Below, piece by piece: positions 36,223 to 44,086 of a stretch of 46,349 nt of DNA. Origin of the DNA: Treponema sp. (GTDB lineage: Bacteria > Spirochaetota > Spirochaetia > Treponematales > Treponemataceae). The position numbers and the translations under genes are program-made. Within the stretch, counting starts at the first letter, position 1. Each line of letters begins with the position of its first letter. A model generated the notes under the pieces. The model had not been told where the DNA came from. It searched no databases and worked only from the letters and a program-made list of their open reading frames with translations. Location of the stretch: positions 1-46,349 of the forward strand of contig JAAYNH010000096.1 of the NCBI GenBank assembly GCA_012520945.1, in the 5' to 3' direction.

Positions 36223-36824
36223 TTTATGTTATCCTTATTTTTTGTTTTTTTTAAATTATGTTTTGTACTTATTACAAAATAAATAATTCCAATAAGAGCA
36301 CTACCAAAAATTATAAATACAGTATTAATTTTAAAAAAATGCATACATACAAAAGCTGTAATAAAAATTAAAAAACCTAAAACTTTTTTTATACTACGTT
36401 TAGCAAAAGTTAAAACAGCTTTTGATAACATTGCCGCAACAGCAACATTTATTCCGGCCATAGCTTTTTGCACCCAAATAATATCCATGAAGTTTTGCAA
36501 AAACAAAGCAATGATTGTAATAATAATTACAGAAGGCGTAACAACTCCCATTGTTGCAACAATTCCTCCAATAATTCCGCCACGATAATATCCTAAAAAA
36601 GTTGCAACATTAACTGCTACTACTCCAGGCGTTGATTGACTGATTGCATAAAAATCCATTAATTCTTCACGATTAGTCCAAGAACGTTTATCTACAAGCT
36701 CACGTTCCATAATCGGCAACATAGCTAAACCACCGCCAAAAGTAACCGCACCGATACGAAAAAAAACACCATAAAGTTCCCATAAATTTTTAAAATATGA
36801 TTTTAAAGAAATCTTGTTATTCAT
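36219..36824 (-). CDS. Chromate transporter, first half-protein
   Basis: 201 residues from the ATG at 36824. The in-frame extension to 36863 reads through the promoter and is rejected. CHR signature: FFRIGAVTFGGGLAMLPIMERELV, ISQSTPGVVAVNVATFLGYY, GVVTPSVIIITIIALFL. It forms the partner of the downstream half-protein, whose start overlaps its stop. Transcription starts almost at the ATG: an extended -10 lies six bases upstream and there is no ribosome site, so this is a leaderless candidate. Confidence 0.9.
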   Translation of the reverse strand: MNNKISLKSYFKNLWELYGVFFRIGAVTFGGGLAMLPIMERELVDKRSWTNREELMDFYAISQSTPGVVAVNVATFLGYYRGGIIGGIVATMGVVTPSVIIITIIALFLQNFMDIIWVQKAMAGINVAVAAMLSKAVLTFAKRSIKKVLGFLIFITAFVCMHFFKINTVFIIFGSALIGIIYFVISTKHNLKKTKNKDNIK

Positions 36825-36830
36825 AAAAAG

Positions 36831-36839
36831 AGTATACCA
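36831..36839 (-). promoter_or_regulatory. Extended -10 of the chromate transporter pair
   Basis: Minus strand TGG TATACT (36839-36831), ending six bases before the ATG at 36824. The region 17 bases further up (TTTTAA) is a poor -35, so the promoter depends on the extended -10. Confidence 0.6.
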
Positions 36840-36923
36840 ATTATTTTTATAGATTAAAAGCACTTATGCTTAATAAAAAATTTTTAGTAAAAACATAACT
36901 AATGTCTTTAGCATAGTTTTAAG

Positions 36924-36988
36924 ATATGTCAAGGCATAAAATCTAACATTAAATAAAATCTAACATTCTAAAAATGCCTTGACTATAT
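36924..36988. repeat. Inverted repeat with a tandem repeat in its loop, after pgk
   Basis: GTCAAGGCAT (36928-36937) and its perfect reverse complement ATGCCTTGAC (36974-36983) pair, extended on both sides by ATAT with a one-base bulge. The 36-base loop consists of two copies of the 14-base word TAAAATCTAACATT (36937-36950 and 36954-36967; the first T belongs to the stem). It begins just downstream of the pgk stop. The minus strand has no T-run after the stem, so a plain intrinsic terminator is unlikely. Confidence 0.75.
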
Positions 36989-36996
36989 GTAATAAA

Positions 36997-38265
36997 TTAT
37001 TTAGTTTCCAAACAAGCAATACCTGGCAATGTTTTACCTTCAAGAAATTCTAATGACGCTCCACCACCCGTTGAAACATGGCTCATTTTCTCTGCAAGTT
37101 CAAATTTATTTACAGCAGCAACAGAATCTCCGCCACCTACAACACTCATTGCACCTTTTGACGTTGCTTCAGCAACGAGGCGAGCAACTTTTTCAGTGCC
37201 TTTTGCAAATGCATCAAATTCAAAAACACCAACAGGACCATTCCATACGATTGATTTTGCATTAAGAATTGTTTTTGTATAAATATCAATTGTTTTTGGT
37301 CCAACATCCATTGCCATTAAATCTGCAGGGATATTTATATCATTTATGGCAACCGGTAAAGCATCGGAAGAAAATTCCGTTGCACCAATATGGTCAACAG
37401 GTAAAACTATTTTTACACCTTTTTCTTGAGCTTTTGCCAAAAGTCCTTTTGCAGTATCAATAAAATCATCTTCAACTAATGATTTTCCAACCGAATAGCC
37501 TTGTGCTTTCAAAAAAGTATATGCCATTCCGCCACCAATTACTAAAGCAGACGCATTTTTTAGCAAACTTTCCAAAACTGCAATTTTTGATGAAACTTTA
37601 GCTCCTCCAATAATCGCAATCATCGGCTTTTCCGGATTTGTAACCATTGGTTGAATATATTTTACTTCTTTTTCCATCAAAAATCCGCCAACATTTGTTT
37701 TAACAAATGTTGCAATTGATGCTGTTGAAGCTTGATCACGATGGGCAGTTCCAAATGCGTCATTTACAAATATGTCTCCGTAAGAAGCAAGTTCTTTGGC
37801 CATAATATCACGTTCGGCAGAATCTTTAGATGTTTCTTCTTTGTGAAAGCGTGTATTTTCCAGCATTACAACTGAACCATTTGGCAATGCATCAATTATT
37901 GATTTTTGTCCAAGTGCATCAGTTAAAAAAGTAACTTCTTTGCCTAATTTTGATGCAAAATATTCTACAACAGGTTTCATTCGATTTTTACCATTAATAA
38001 AATTTTCACTGTCTGCATCAGTCCATGTTTTACCGGCTTTTTCAGCTTTTTCCTGTGCTTTTTTTACATCTTTTTGCGGATCTCCCAAATGACTCATCAA
38101 AACCAAAGAACGCGGTTTTTGTTCAAGAATATATTTGATTGTCGGAAGAGCGGCCATAATTCGTGTATCGTCTTGAACAACACCACCTTTCATCGGTACG
38201 TTAAAATCAACGCGCATAATAATGCGTTTGCCATTTAAATCAATGTCTTTGACTGTCTTAATCAT
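36997..38265 (-). CDS. pgk: Phosphoglycerate kinase
   Basis: Makes ATP from 1,3-bisphosphoglycerate. 422 residues, slightly longer than the usual 390-400: an insert around 70-100 (KKAQEKAEKAGKTWTDADSENFINGKNRM) lengthens the N-domain. Motifs: RVDFNVPMKGG, the SHLGDP loop, ENTRFHKEE, GGAKVSSKIAVLESLL, WNGPVGVFE, and the C-terminal GGGDSVAAVNKF ... STGGGASLEFLEGK. A GAGG ribosome site precedes the ATG. It lies 72 bases after the DUF6062-type gene; no clear promoter was seen between them, so it may be the end of a longer transcript. Confidence 0.97.
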   Translation of the reverse strand: MIKTVKDIDLNGKRIIMRVDFNVPMKGGVVQDDTRIMAALPTIKYILEQKPRSLVLMSHLGDPQKDVKKAQEKAEKAGKTWTDADSENFINGKNRMKPVVEYFASKLGKEVTFLTDALGQKSIIDALPNGSVVMLENTRFHKEETSKDSAERDIMAKELASYGDIFVNDAFGTAHRDQASTASIATFVKTNVGGFLMEKEVKYIQPMVTNPEKPMIAIIGGAKVSSKIAVLESLLKNASALVIGGGMAYTFLKAQGYSVGKSLVEDDFIDTAKGLLAKAQEKGVKIVLPVDHIGATEFSSDALPVAINDINIPADLMAMDVGPKTIDIYTKTILNAKSIVWNGPVGVFEFDAFAKGTEKVARLVAEATSKGAMSVVGGGDSVAAVNKFELAEKMSHVSTGGGASLEFLEGKTLPGIACLETK

Positions 38266-38337
38266 TTATTTTTCCTCTTTGAAATGATATTAAAATTCAT
38301 GATTTAGAATACTATAAGGATAAAAAAATATCAATAA

Positions 38338-38991
38338 TTATTGTAATTTTATAGCAAGTTCTTTCCAAACTATTTTATCTTCATCACTTAATTTTGCAAA
38401 ATCTTCTTGACGTCCCCATGCAGAAAGCTCAATAAAATTTGAAACTCTTTCATAAAGTTGCTCAAATTTTTCCATCTGAAATGTTTCAAGCCATTTTGGA
38501 ATGCGTCTAATTAATTTTACCATTTGTGCATAATGCCTCAAACAAAGTCCTTCAGATTTTGTGAAAAAACTTTCAAGTTCACTCTGCATATTTTCATTGT
38601 GTTTTTCAGCTAAAAAAGACAAAAAGCCTTCTTCAATACTATTTTTTTTCAAGCAAGCAGGACAAATTCCTTTATAAAGGCGCATTTTCTTTTTTTTAAA
38701 ATCTTCAATATATTCGCTGAGTGTTCCTCTACCCAAAATGGCTACTGCCAAACCATCACGAAAATTAAGCAATACTTTAGAATGTTCTTTACAAAAACCA
38801 CCGGATTTTTTGTAATCAGCACGAAAACGTCTGTCTGAAATATGTTCAAATAAAATTATATCAATGTAACGCGTAATGCGTTCTTCAATAAGAGTACAAA
38901 GCGGACAACCCGGTTTTTCGCACGCTTTTTGTAAAGCAAAATAATTTACGTGTTTTTCTTCAGCCATATTATTAATGACGGGAGGAGACAT
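38338..38991 (-). CDS. DUF6062-type zinc-site protein
   Basis: 217 residues. Two copies of one pattern stand out: CPLC (Cys29, Cys32) with GFCKEH (Cys67, His70), and CPAC (Cys110, Cys113) with GLCLRH (Cys150, His153). Each is CPxC followed about 35 residues later by CxxH, so the protein has probably two zinc or metal sites from an internal duplication. I assign it to DUF6062 from memory; function unknown. It has no signal peptide and is mostly helical. The ATG at 38991 has GGAGG upstream, but that site is buried in a hairpin; an ATG at 38967 lacks a ribosome site. It lies between htrA and pgk on one strand. Confidence 0.75.
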   Translation of the reverse strand: MSPPVINNMAEEKHVNYFALQKACEKPGCPLCTLIEERITRYIDIILFEHISDRRFRADYKKSGGFCKEHSKVLLNFRDGLAVAILGRGTLSEYIEDFKKKKMRLYKGICPACLKKNSIEEGFLSFLAEKHNENMQSELESFFTKSEGLCLRHYAQMVKLIRRIPKWLETFQMEKFEQLYERVSNFIELSAWGRQEDFAKLSDEDKIVWKELAIKLQ

Positions 38992-39009
38992 TTTTTTTAG
39001 GTCTCCTCC
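38981..39009 (-). promoter_or_regulatory. Hairpin covering the ribosome site and start codon after htrA
   Basis: On the minus strand GGAGGAGAC (39009-39001 complement) pairs perfectly with GTCTCCTCC (38989-38981 complement), nine pairs, six G-C; the 11-base loop is A-rich and ends in AT of the start codon at 38991. The left arm contains the Shine-Dalgarno; the right arm is codons 1-4 of the zinc-site protein. It starts 15 bases after the htrA stop. No T-run follows, so it is not a normal terminator. Confidence 0.7.
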
Positions 39010-39024
39010 ATATCCTTCTAAAAA

Positions 39025-40503
39025 TTAAAATTTATAGTGAGGTGTTGACAACGTATGTCCATCTTTGTGAATATCAAACCAAATTTCTTTTTTACCCACA
39101 AGACTTAATGCGTCATAAAATTCTACAATATTTGTAACGGATTTATCATTTACAGTAGTAATTACTTGAGCATTTTGTAGCCCCAAAGCTGCTGCAGGAG
39201 ACTTTGCCTGAACATTTGTTACAACAACACCTTTTATTTTTTTATCAATTTCCAATTCTTTTCTGGCATCTTCATTTAAAGGATAAACAATAAAGCCCGG
39301 CCATAGTTTTGAATTATCATTTACAACGGCATCTTCACGACTTTCAATCGTTACTGTAACAGATATTTCTTTTTTATTACGAATTAATGTAAATTCAGCT
39401 TTTTCACCGACAGTCAAATCCCCCACTTCACGAACTAACTGATCAACATCTTTTACTTTTTTGCCATTTAAAACTGTAATATAATCACCACTTTGAATTC
39501 CGGCTTTTGCAGCAGGACTATTTATAAAAATATTAGGAACGAATGCACCCTTTATTTTTTCAACTCCTAGTTCTTTTTGGAATTTTTCATCAATTTCCAT
39601 CAACGAAACACCCATCCAACCGTAATTTACTTTTCCTTGAGAAATAAAATCATCAATAGATTTTTTTACATTATTGATAGGAATTGCAAAGCCCAAACCT
39701 TGAGAACCACCGGACTGACTAGCAATCCATGTATTTATTCCGATAACTTCGCCATAAATATTTACAAGAGGACCACCTGAATTACCTTGATTAATTGCGG
39801 CATCTGTTTGAATAAAATCACTAATATTTCCAATGCCGGAACCTTCCCGACCTGTTGCACTGACAATTCCTTGCGTTACGGAAGCATTGTATCCTAAAGG
39901 AGTTCCCATTGCAAAACAAATATCGCCTGTTTGCACTTTATCGGAATTACCCAGTTTTGCCACGGGAATATCATCACTTGTTTGGAAAGATACTAAAGCT
40001 ATATCTTTTCTTTCATCTTTGCCAACCAATTTTCCTTCATATTCACGACCGTCTGAAAGTTTTACTGAAATTTCAGTTGCACTTCCTGCAACATGATTAT
40101 TTGTTAGTAGATAATATGTTTTATCACTTTTGCGAACTATTACACCCGAACCAAGACCACTTTGTTTATATTCGCGTTTTTTTCCTTCACCACGATCAAA
40201 ACCATCCGGTTGACCAAAAAAGAAAAATGGCAAACTTTCTAACGGATTTGCAGGACGTGTTTTTGTTTCGATTACATCCAACTCAACTACAGAAGGCAAA
40301 ACGCCATTTGAAACTGCACGAAAAGCTGATTGTAAAGCTTCAACCATAGATAATGCGTTACTTGGAATTTCCACGACGGGACGTGTGTCAGCAAAAGCAG
40401 TATTTGCAGAAACAACATCTTTCGAGCATGAAAATGATACGAGTCCAAACATAATAGCAACGGCAAAAACAAAACCGATAATGCGTTTTGTAATAACTTT
40501 CAT
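39025..40503 (-). CDS. htrA: HtrA/Do-like serine protease
   Basis: Periplasmic quality-control protease. 492 residues. The signal segment (1-25) ends LVSFSC|S, a lipoprotein-like box with Cys26, so it may be lipid-anchored. The trypsin-like domain has the triad His137 (LLTNNHVAG), Asp167 (RKDIALVSF) and Ser242 (INQGNSGGPLV). Two PDZ domains follow (about 290-380 and 395-485), as in DegP/DegQ. An N-terminal acidic and Gly-rich loop (FFFFGQPDGFDRGEGKK) matches the regulatory LA loop. GGAGG precedes the ATG. It is followed by the zinc-site protein and pgk and preceded by map with 97 bases between. Confidence 0.95.
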   Translation of the reverse strand: MKVITKRIIGFVFAVAIMFGLVSFSCSKDVVSANTAFADTRPVVEIPSNALSMVEALQSAFRAVSNGVLPSVVELDVIETKTRPANPLESLPFFFFGQPDGFDRGEGKKREYKQSGLGSGVIVRKSDKTYYLLTNNHVAGSATEISVKLSDGREYEGKLVGKDERKDIALVSFQTSDDIPVAKLGNSDKVQTGDICFAMGTPLGYNASVTQGIVSATGREGSGIGNISDFIQTDAAINQGNSGGPLVNIYGEVIGINTWIASQSGGSQGLGFAIPINNVKKSIDDFISQGKVNYGWMGVSLMEIDEKFQKELGVEKIKGAFVPNIFINSPAAKAGIQSGDYITVLNGKKVKDVDQLVREVGDLTVGEKAEFTLIRNKKEISVTVTIESREDAVVNDNSKLWPGFIVYPLNEDARKELEIDKKIKGVVVTNVQAKSPAAALGLQNAQVITTVNDKSVTNIVEFYDALSLVGKKEIWFDIHKDGHTLSTPHYKF

Positions 40504-40600
40504 AGAAAAGCCTCCAAAAGTAAAAATCGTTAACCATATAAAATTATTTTCTTTCTATATAAATATAATAAATATGTGGTGAACTTGGTTACAAAAAAAA

Positions 40601-41350
40601 TCACAAAATTGTCAAAATTTCCGTATGGTCAGGAAAAACAGCAACAGTATGTTCTTCATGGCAAGAAAGACTTCTATCACGACTCACAACAGTCCAGCCG
40701 TCTTCTAAAACATCAACATCACCTGTTCCCATATTTATCATTGGTTCAATTGCTAAAACCATTCCTGCTTGTATACGCGGATTAAAGCCTTTCCGAGGAG
40801 GAACATTTGGCACACAAGGATCTTCATGTATATCAAATCCTACACCATGCCCGGAATATTCATATACGACACCATATCCGTGCTTAGTTGCAATATCGTA
40901 TACTGCCTGAGAAATATCAAATATTCTGTTACCGATTTTACATGCTTCAATACCGGCCGCTAAACATTCTTTTGTAACTTCCATCAATTTTTTAGTTTTT
41001 TCCGGCACTTCACCAATTGCAATCGTTTTTGTACAATCACTGATGTATCCGTTCAAATCAATGCCGGCATCTATTGAAACAATGTCACCATCTTTAATTA
41101 TCCTTGATTTACTTGGTATGCCATGAATAACTTCTTCATTAATTGAAATACAAACTGCACCATCAAATCCTACCTTATACCAAGCCGGTTTTCCACCATG
41201 TTTTTCAATAAACTTTACCGCCATATCATCGATTTGTCGTGTCGTCATGCCGGCTTTTACTTTAGGTAAAATTTCATCAAACATCTTTGCTAAAAGTTTA
41301 CAAGATTTTTTAATTTCATTAATGTGCAATAAAGACTTCAACATAATCAT
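40601..41350 (-). CDS. map: Methionine aminopeptidase, type I
   Basis: Removes the initiator methionine from nascent proteins. 249 residues. The five metal ligands are seen: Asp94 (SIDAG), Asp105 (GYISDCT), His168 (YSGHGVG), Glu202 (AIEPMI) and Glu233 (EEHTVAV); His175 in FDIHEDP is also conserved. No N-terminal zinc finger, so the short bacterial form. AAGGAAG lies seven bases before the ATG at 41350; a second in-frame ATG lies two codons in. It comes 46 bases after the J-domain gene. Confidence 0.97.
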   Translation of the reverse strand: MIMLKSLLHINEIKKSCKLLAKMFDEILPKVKAGMTTRQIDDMAVKFIEKHGGKPAWYKVGFDGAVCISINEEVIHGIPSKSRIIKDGDIVSIDAGIDLNGYISDCTKTIAIGEVPEKTKKLMEVTKECLAAGIEACKIGNRIFDISQAVYDIATKHGYGVVYEYSGHGVGFDIHEDPCVPNVPPRKGFNPRIQAGMVLAIEPMINMGTGDVDVLEDGWTVVSRDRSLSCHEEHTVAVFPDHTEILTIL

Positions 41351-41396
41351 AATATACTTCCTTAAAATCTATTATATTACATTTTTGTTTTTTTAT

Positions 41397-42188
41397 CTAT
41401 ATTTTTGAGCGTAATCGTTTTGGAATAAAAACTTTTGCGTCTAGTTTTAAGGCTTCATTCATACAAAGAATAACGGAACGTTCATCGCCCATTCTGTCAT
41501 AAACTTCAGCCATTTTTATAAGAAAAAATGCATCATCTGTTTTAGAAAAACTTAAATCAAAAGCACGCTCCCATGCATCCAAAGCTAATTCATCAGGAAC
41601 ATTTCCGGCAATATTTCTGCGGAATAATTCCTTAGCAAACTTTATTACCTCTGGAAAAAAATGGCGAAAATATTCAAATCGATGTTCCATAAGAATAATT
41701 TGTTCAAGTAAAATTGCCGCATCATAATATTCTCCACGAAAAACCAATTCTTCGGATAAAATAAATCCATAGTCCATAAAATCTTCACGAGAAAACCATT
41801 TTGAAAGAGAAAACCCCGGAATACTCATATTCATCTCTTTGAATGCTTTCACGGCGTCATCTTCTCTATGATGCATTAAATCCCAAATTAATAATTTGCA
41901 TCTTGATTCTTCATCGGTACGTTCAGAAAGCCATTTTCTATAATCAAATGTGCTTTTATGTTTTTTTTTCGCTTCGTGATGGTTTTGAGTCGCATATGAA
42001 ATATCAAATACTAAGCGTTGATTTGCATCGGAGAGAATTTCATAGGCCTGAACTAATTGTTTGAATTTTTCGCTTTCATTTGCAGTTATGTCAGGATGAA
42101 AGATTTTTGCTTTTAGCCGATACGCTCTTTTGATTTCACTTTTTGTTGCTGTTGGTTTTACACCTAGAATTTTATAACAATCAATCAC
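41397..42188 (-). CDS. J-domain (DnaJ-like) protein
   Basis: 263 residues. Residues 1-65 are a J domain with the essential HPD triad at 31-33 (AKIFHPDITA), which stimulates the ATPase of an Hsp70. The rest lacks the Gly/Phe and zinc regions of DnaJ and is helical; the last 70 residues (DDAFFLIKMAEVYDRMGDERSVILCMNEALKLDA) look like one or two TPR units. It is therefore a specialised type III co-chaperone whose client is unknown. The start overlaps the upstream gene's stop by four bases (42185-42188). Its place next to map and htrA suggests a protein-maturation cluster. Confidence 0.9.
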   Translation of the reverse strand: MIDCYKILGVKPTATKSEIKRAYRLKAKIFHPDITANESEKFKQLVQAYEILSDANQRLVFDISYATQNHHEAKKKHKSTFDYRKWLSERTDEESRCKLLIWDLMHHREDDAVKAFKEMNMSIPGFSLSKWFSREDFMDYGFILSEELVFRGEYYDAAILLEQIILMEHRFEYFRHFFPEVIKFAKELFRRNIAGNVPDELALDAWERAFDLSFSKTDDAFFLIKMAEVYDRMGDERSVILCMNEALKLDAKVFIPKRLRSKI

Positions 42189-42598
42189 AATTTTCTTCCA
42201 AAAGACATCGCTTGATTTGAATTTGAAATAATCATAAAATTATTCACAAACATACCTTCTTTTTCCATTGCATTCATCAATGCTATACAAGCTTTTTCCG
42301 CAAAAAAAGAAAATGTATTTTTTAAAATCAAAGCTGAAGATTTTTTTCCAATTAATGTACCATGAGAAGAAAGTACTTTGAGAATTGTTTGATCAATTTT
42401 TGCAGAAAATAAAGATAATGGTTTTGCAACTATAAAGATATAATCATAAATGGGTAGTTTTACGTTATACATCTGTGTATGTGCATGCATTATCGTAACA
42501 TCATGTCCGTTTTTTTTTATACCTTTACTAAGACCTTCCAAAACGCTTTTATGTTTTGCGTTATTCTTTTCTAAAAAATGTATGATTGCAACTTTCAT
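42185..42598 (-). CDS. Small flavodoxin-like protein of unknown function
   Basis: 137 residues. The start MKVAIIHFLEKNNAKHKSVLEGLSKGIKKNGHDVTIM and the later YDYIFIVAKPLSLFSAKI and SALILKNTFSF stretches give the alternating strand-helix order of a flavodoxin-type fold, but the usual FMN phosphate loop (T/S-x-T-x-N-T) is missing, so FMN binding is doubtful. A clear AAGGGGG ribosome site precedes the ATG. Translation is coupled to the J-domain gene (ATGA overlap). A Treponema-conserved protein is likely, but I can name no function. Confidence 0.6.
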   Translation of the reverse strand: MKVAIIHFLEKNNAKHKSVLEGLSKGIKKNGHDVTIMHAHTQMYNVKLPIYDYIFIVAKPLSLFSAKIDQTILKVLSSHGTLIGKKSSALILKNTFSFFAEKACIALMNAMEKEGMFVNNFMIISNSNQAMSFGRKL

Positions 42599-42686
42599 AA
42601 AAGCCCCCTTATTTATAAATATACTACAATTATGATTTTTTGTGTTTTTTTAAATAGTACACAATCTTTTTAAAAAAATATCTTAT

Positions 42687-42728
42687 AAAAAAAAGCAACC
42701 GAAAACCAAAAATCAGGCATCGATTGCT
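42687..42728 (-). terminator. Terminator after secG
   Basis: Minus strand: AGCAATCG pairs with CGGTTGCT (one mismatch), a 19-base loop, then eight T. It lies about 85 bases after the secG stop and separates secG from the flavodoxin-like gene. Confidence 0.7.
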
Positions 42729-42812
42729 ATTTTTACTACAGTTTATTATCTTTAATTATAGTTTAACAAATATTCTCATGAGATAAATTATCTAAAATTC
42801 ACAAAGACAATA

Positions 42813-43187
42813 TTATTCCGTTTTTGTTTCAACAGATTTAATTTCTGCAGGAGCTTCTTTAATTGCGTCTTCGATTTTCTCTTCAAACCATTCGGTTGTC
42901 TGTTCAACAGTTTCTTCTGAGGTTATTTCTTCTGCAATATCTTTTACTGCAGGAGCTTTATTTATTAAAGCTAAACCAAAACTTGACAGAAAAAAAAGCA
43001 CAACTAAAACATACGTAGTTTTTGTAAGAACATTTCCTGAGCGTGAGCCAAATGCAGTATTTTGAGCACCACCTCCAAGTAAACCACCTAGCCCACCACC
43101 TTCTTCATCCTGAATTAAAACGATTGCAACAAGCAAAATACAAATAATAATAAAAGCCACAAGAAGGATAATTCCAATTACACCCAT
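42813..43187 (-). CDS. secG: SecG subunit of the Sec translocon
   Basis: 124 residues. Two membrane helices (about 4-24 and 57-76) flank a Gly-rich cytoplasmic loop (EGGGLGGLLGGGAQNTAFGSRSGNVLTKTTY), the SecG signature. The C-terminal 45 residues are an acidic, low-complexity tail, longer than in E. coli. It stabilises SecYEG and speeds export of proteins such as the lipoproteins in this window. GGAGA precedes the ATG. Probably monocistronic, with a terminator downstream. Confidence 0.94.
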   Translation of the reverse strand: MGVIGIILLVAFIIICILLVAIVLIQDEEGGGLGGLLGGGAQNTAFGSRSGNVLTKTTYVLVVLFFLSSFGLALINKAPAVKDIAEEITSEETVEQTTEWFEEKIEDAIKEAPAEIKSVETKTE

Positions 43188-43379
43188 TTTATATCTCCAT
43201 AAATTATTTCATTAACAAATATCAAATATTATACAAAAATGTAAAAAAAAAAGCAATATAATAAAAAACAAAACATTCGTACTGGTATGATTGTCAGCAG
43301 AGAAAAATTAAAGTATAATTAATTAATGTTTTTTTTATTTATGATGCTTTAATAATAATTATTAATTAGGAGATAACTT

Positions 43380-43939
43380 ATGAGTTACAAAGCAATTTTT
43401 TTTAATGTGCCATTTAAATCATCTTCAAAGAGCTTAGAAATAAATAAAAACAAAAAAGTATATACTATCGTTCTCTGCATTATTTTTGTATATCTTTTGT
43501 TGCTTGCTCAACAATAAAAAATTTCAAACCGACCATTCTTCAAACTGATTTGGTTTTTGAAAACCTACCTTTAGATAAGACAATAATACTCATAAACGAT
43601 TATAGATTACCAAAAACAGATGATGATATTGCCCTCTGTGTGAAAGAGCAATTAACGCAGGCATTATCAAAAAAAGATACTTTAAACAATAATACTTATA
43701 CTTTAACCGTTGACATAATTGCATATAAAAGTTTTTTCACCCGTGTTGAATGGAATGCCGAATTTGTTTTAACTGCAATTCTCAAAGAAAACAACACTAC
43801 GGTAGGAAGTTAGAAAATTGAAGAAACAGCAATACGACCAAATGTTAAAGGATATATAACAGCTAAAGAAGTTTCACAAGATGTGTATGAAAAAACTGTT
43901 GCAAAATTAATTGTTAGCATTAATAATAGAACAAATTAA
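43380..43939 (+). pseudogene. Broken lipoprotein gene (frameshift plus amber codon)
   Basis: From the ATG at 43380 (AGGAG upstream) frame 1 reads 45 codons, including VYTIVLCIIF, then stops at 43515. Adding one T to the T5 run at 43483-43487 moves into the frame that continues as FCISFVACSTIKN, a perfect lipoprotein signal with the Cys codon at 43505. That frame goes on through VEWNAEFVLTAIL to a TAG at 43811, then continues beyond it with coding-like sequence (KIEETAIRPNVKGYITAKEV) to a TAA at 43937. TAG for TGG (Trp) would restore it. About 185 residues intact. The mature part, a Q/K-rich alpha-beta domain, recalls YajG-type lipoproteins, weakly. This stretch explains the otherwise gene-free region before pfp. 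Sequencing error could explain one lesion. Confidence 0.75.
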
Positions 43940-44044
43940 AAGCAAACAGCATATTGTCTTTTCTTTGCATACACAACCATAAAACACACGATAGAAATAT
44001 AAATTCGATTAAATTCGTCTATTGTAAATGTAGTAATTATGGTT

Positions 44045-44050
44045 TATAAT
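44045..44050 (+). promoter_or_regulatory. -10 of pfp
   Basis: TATAAT at 44045-44050, leaving a leader of about 30 bases with AGAGGCG before the ATG at 44087. Other AT-rich hexamers nearby make the choice uncertain. Confidence 0.4.
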
Positions 44051-44086
44051 TATATATCACGTTTAAAATTATAAGAGGCGAAAAAC

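Noticed and set aside
36924-36988. Integron attC site (known in Treponema denticola) as explanation for the inverted repeat
   Set aside because: TCTAAC resembles one half of an attC box, but no matching GTTRRRY box or typical inner boxes are present.
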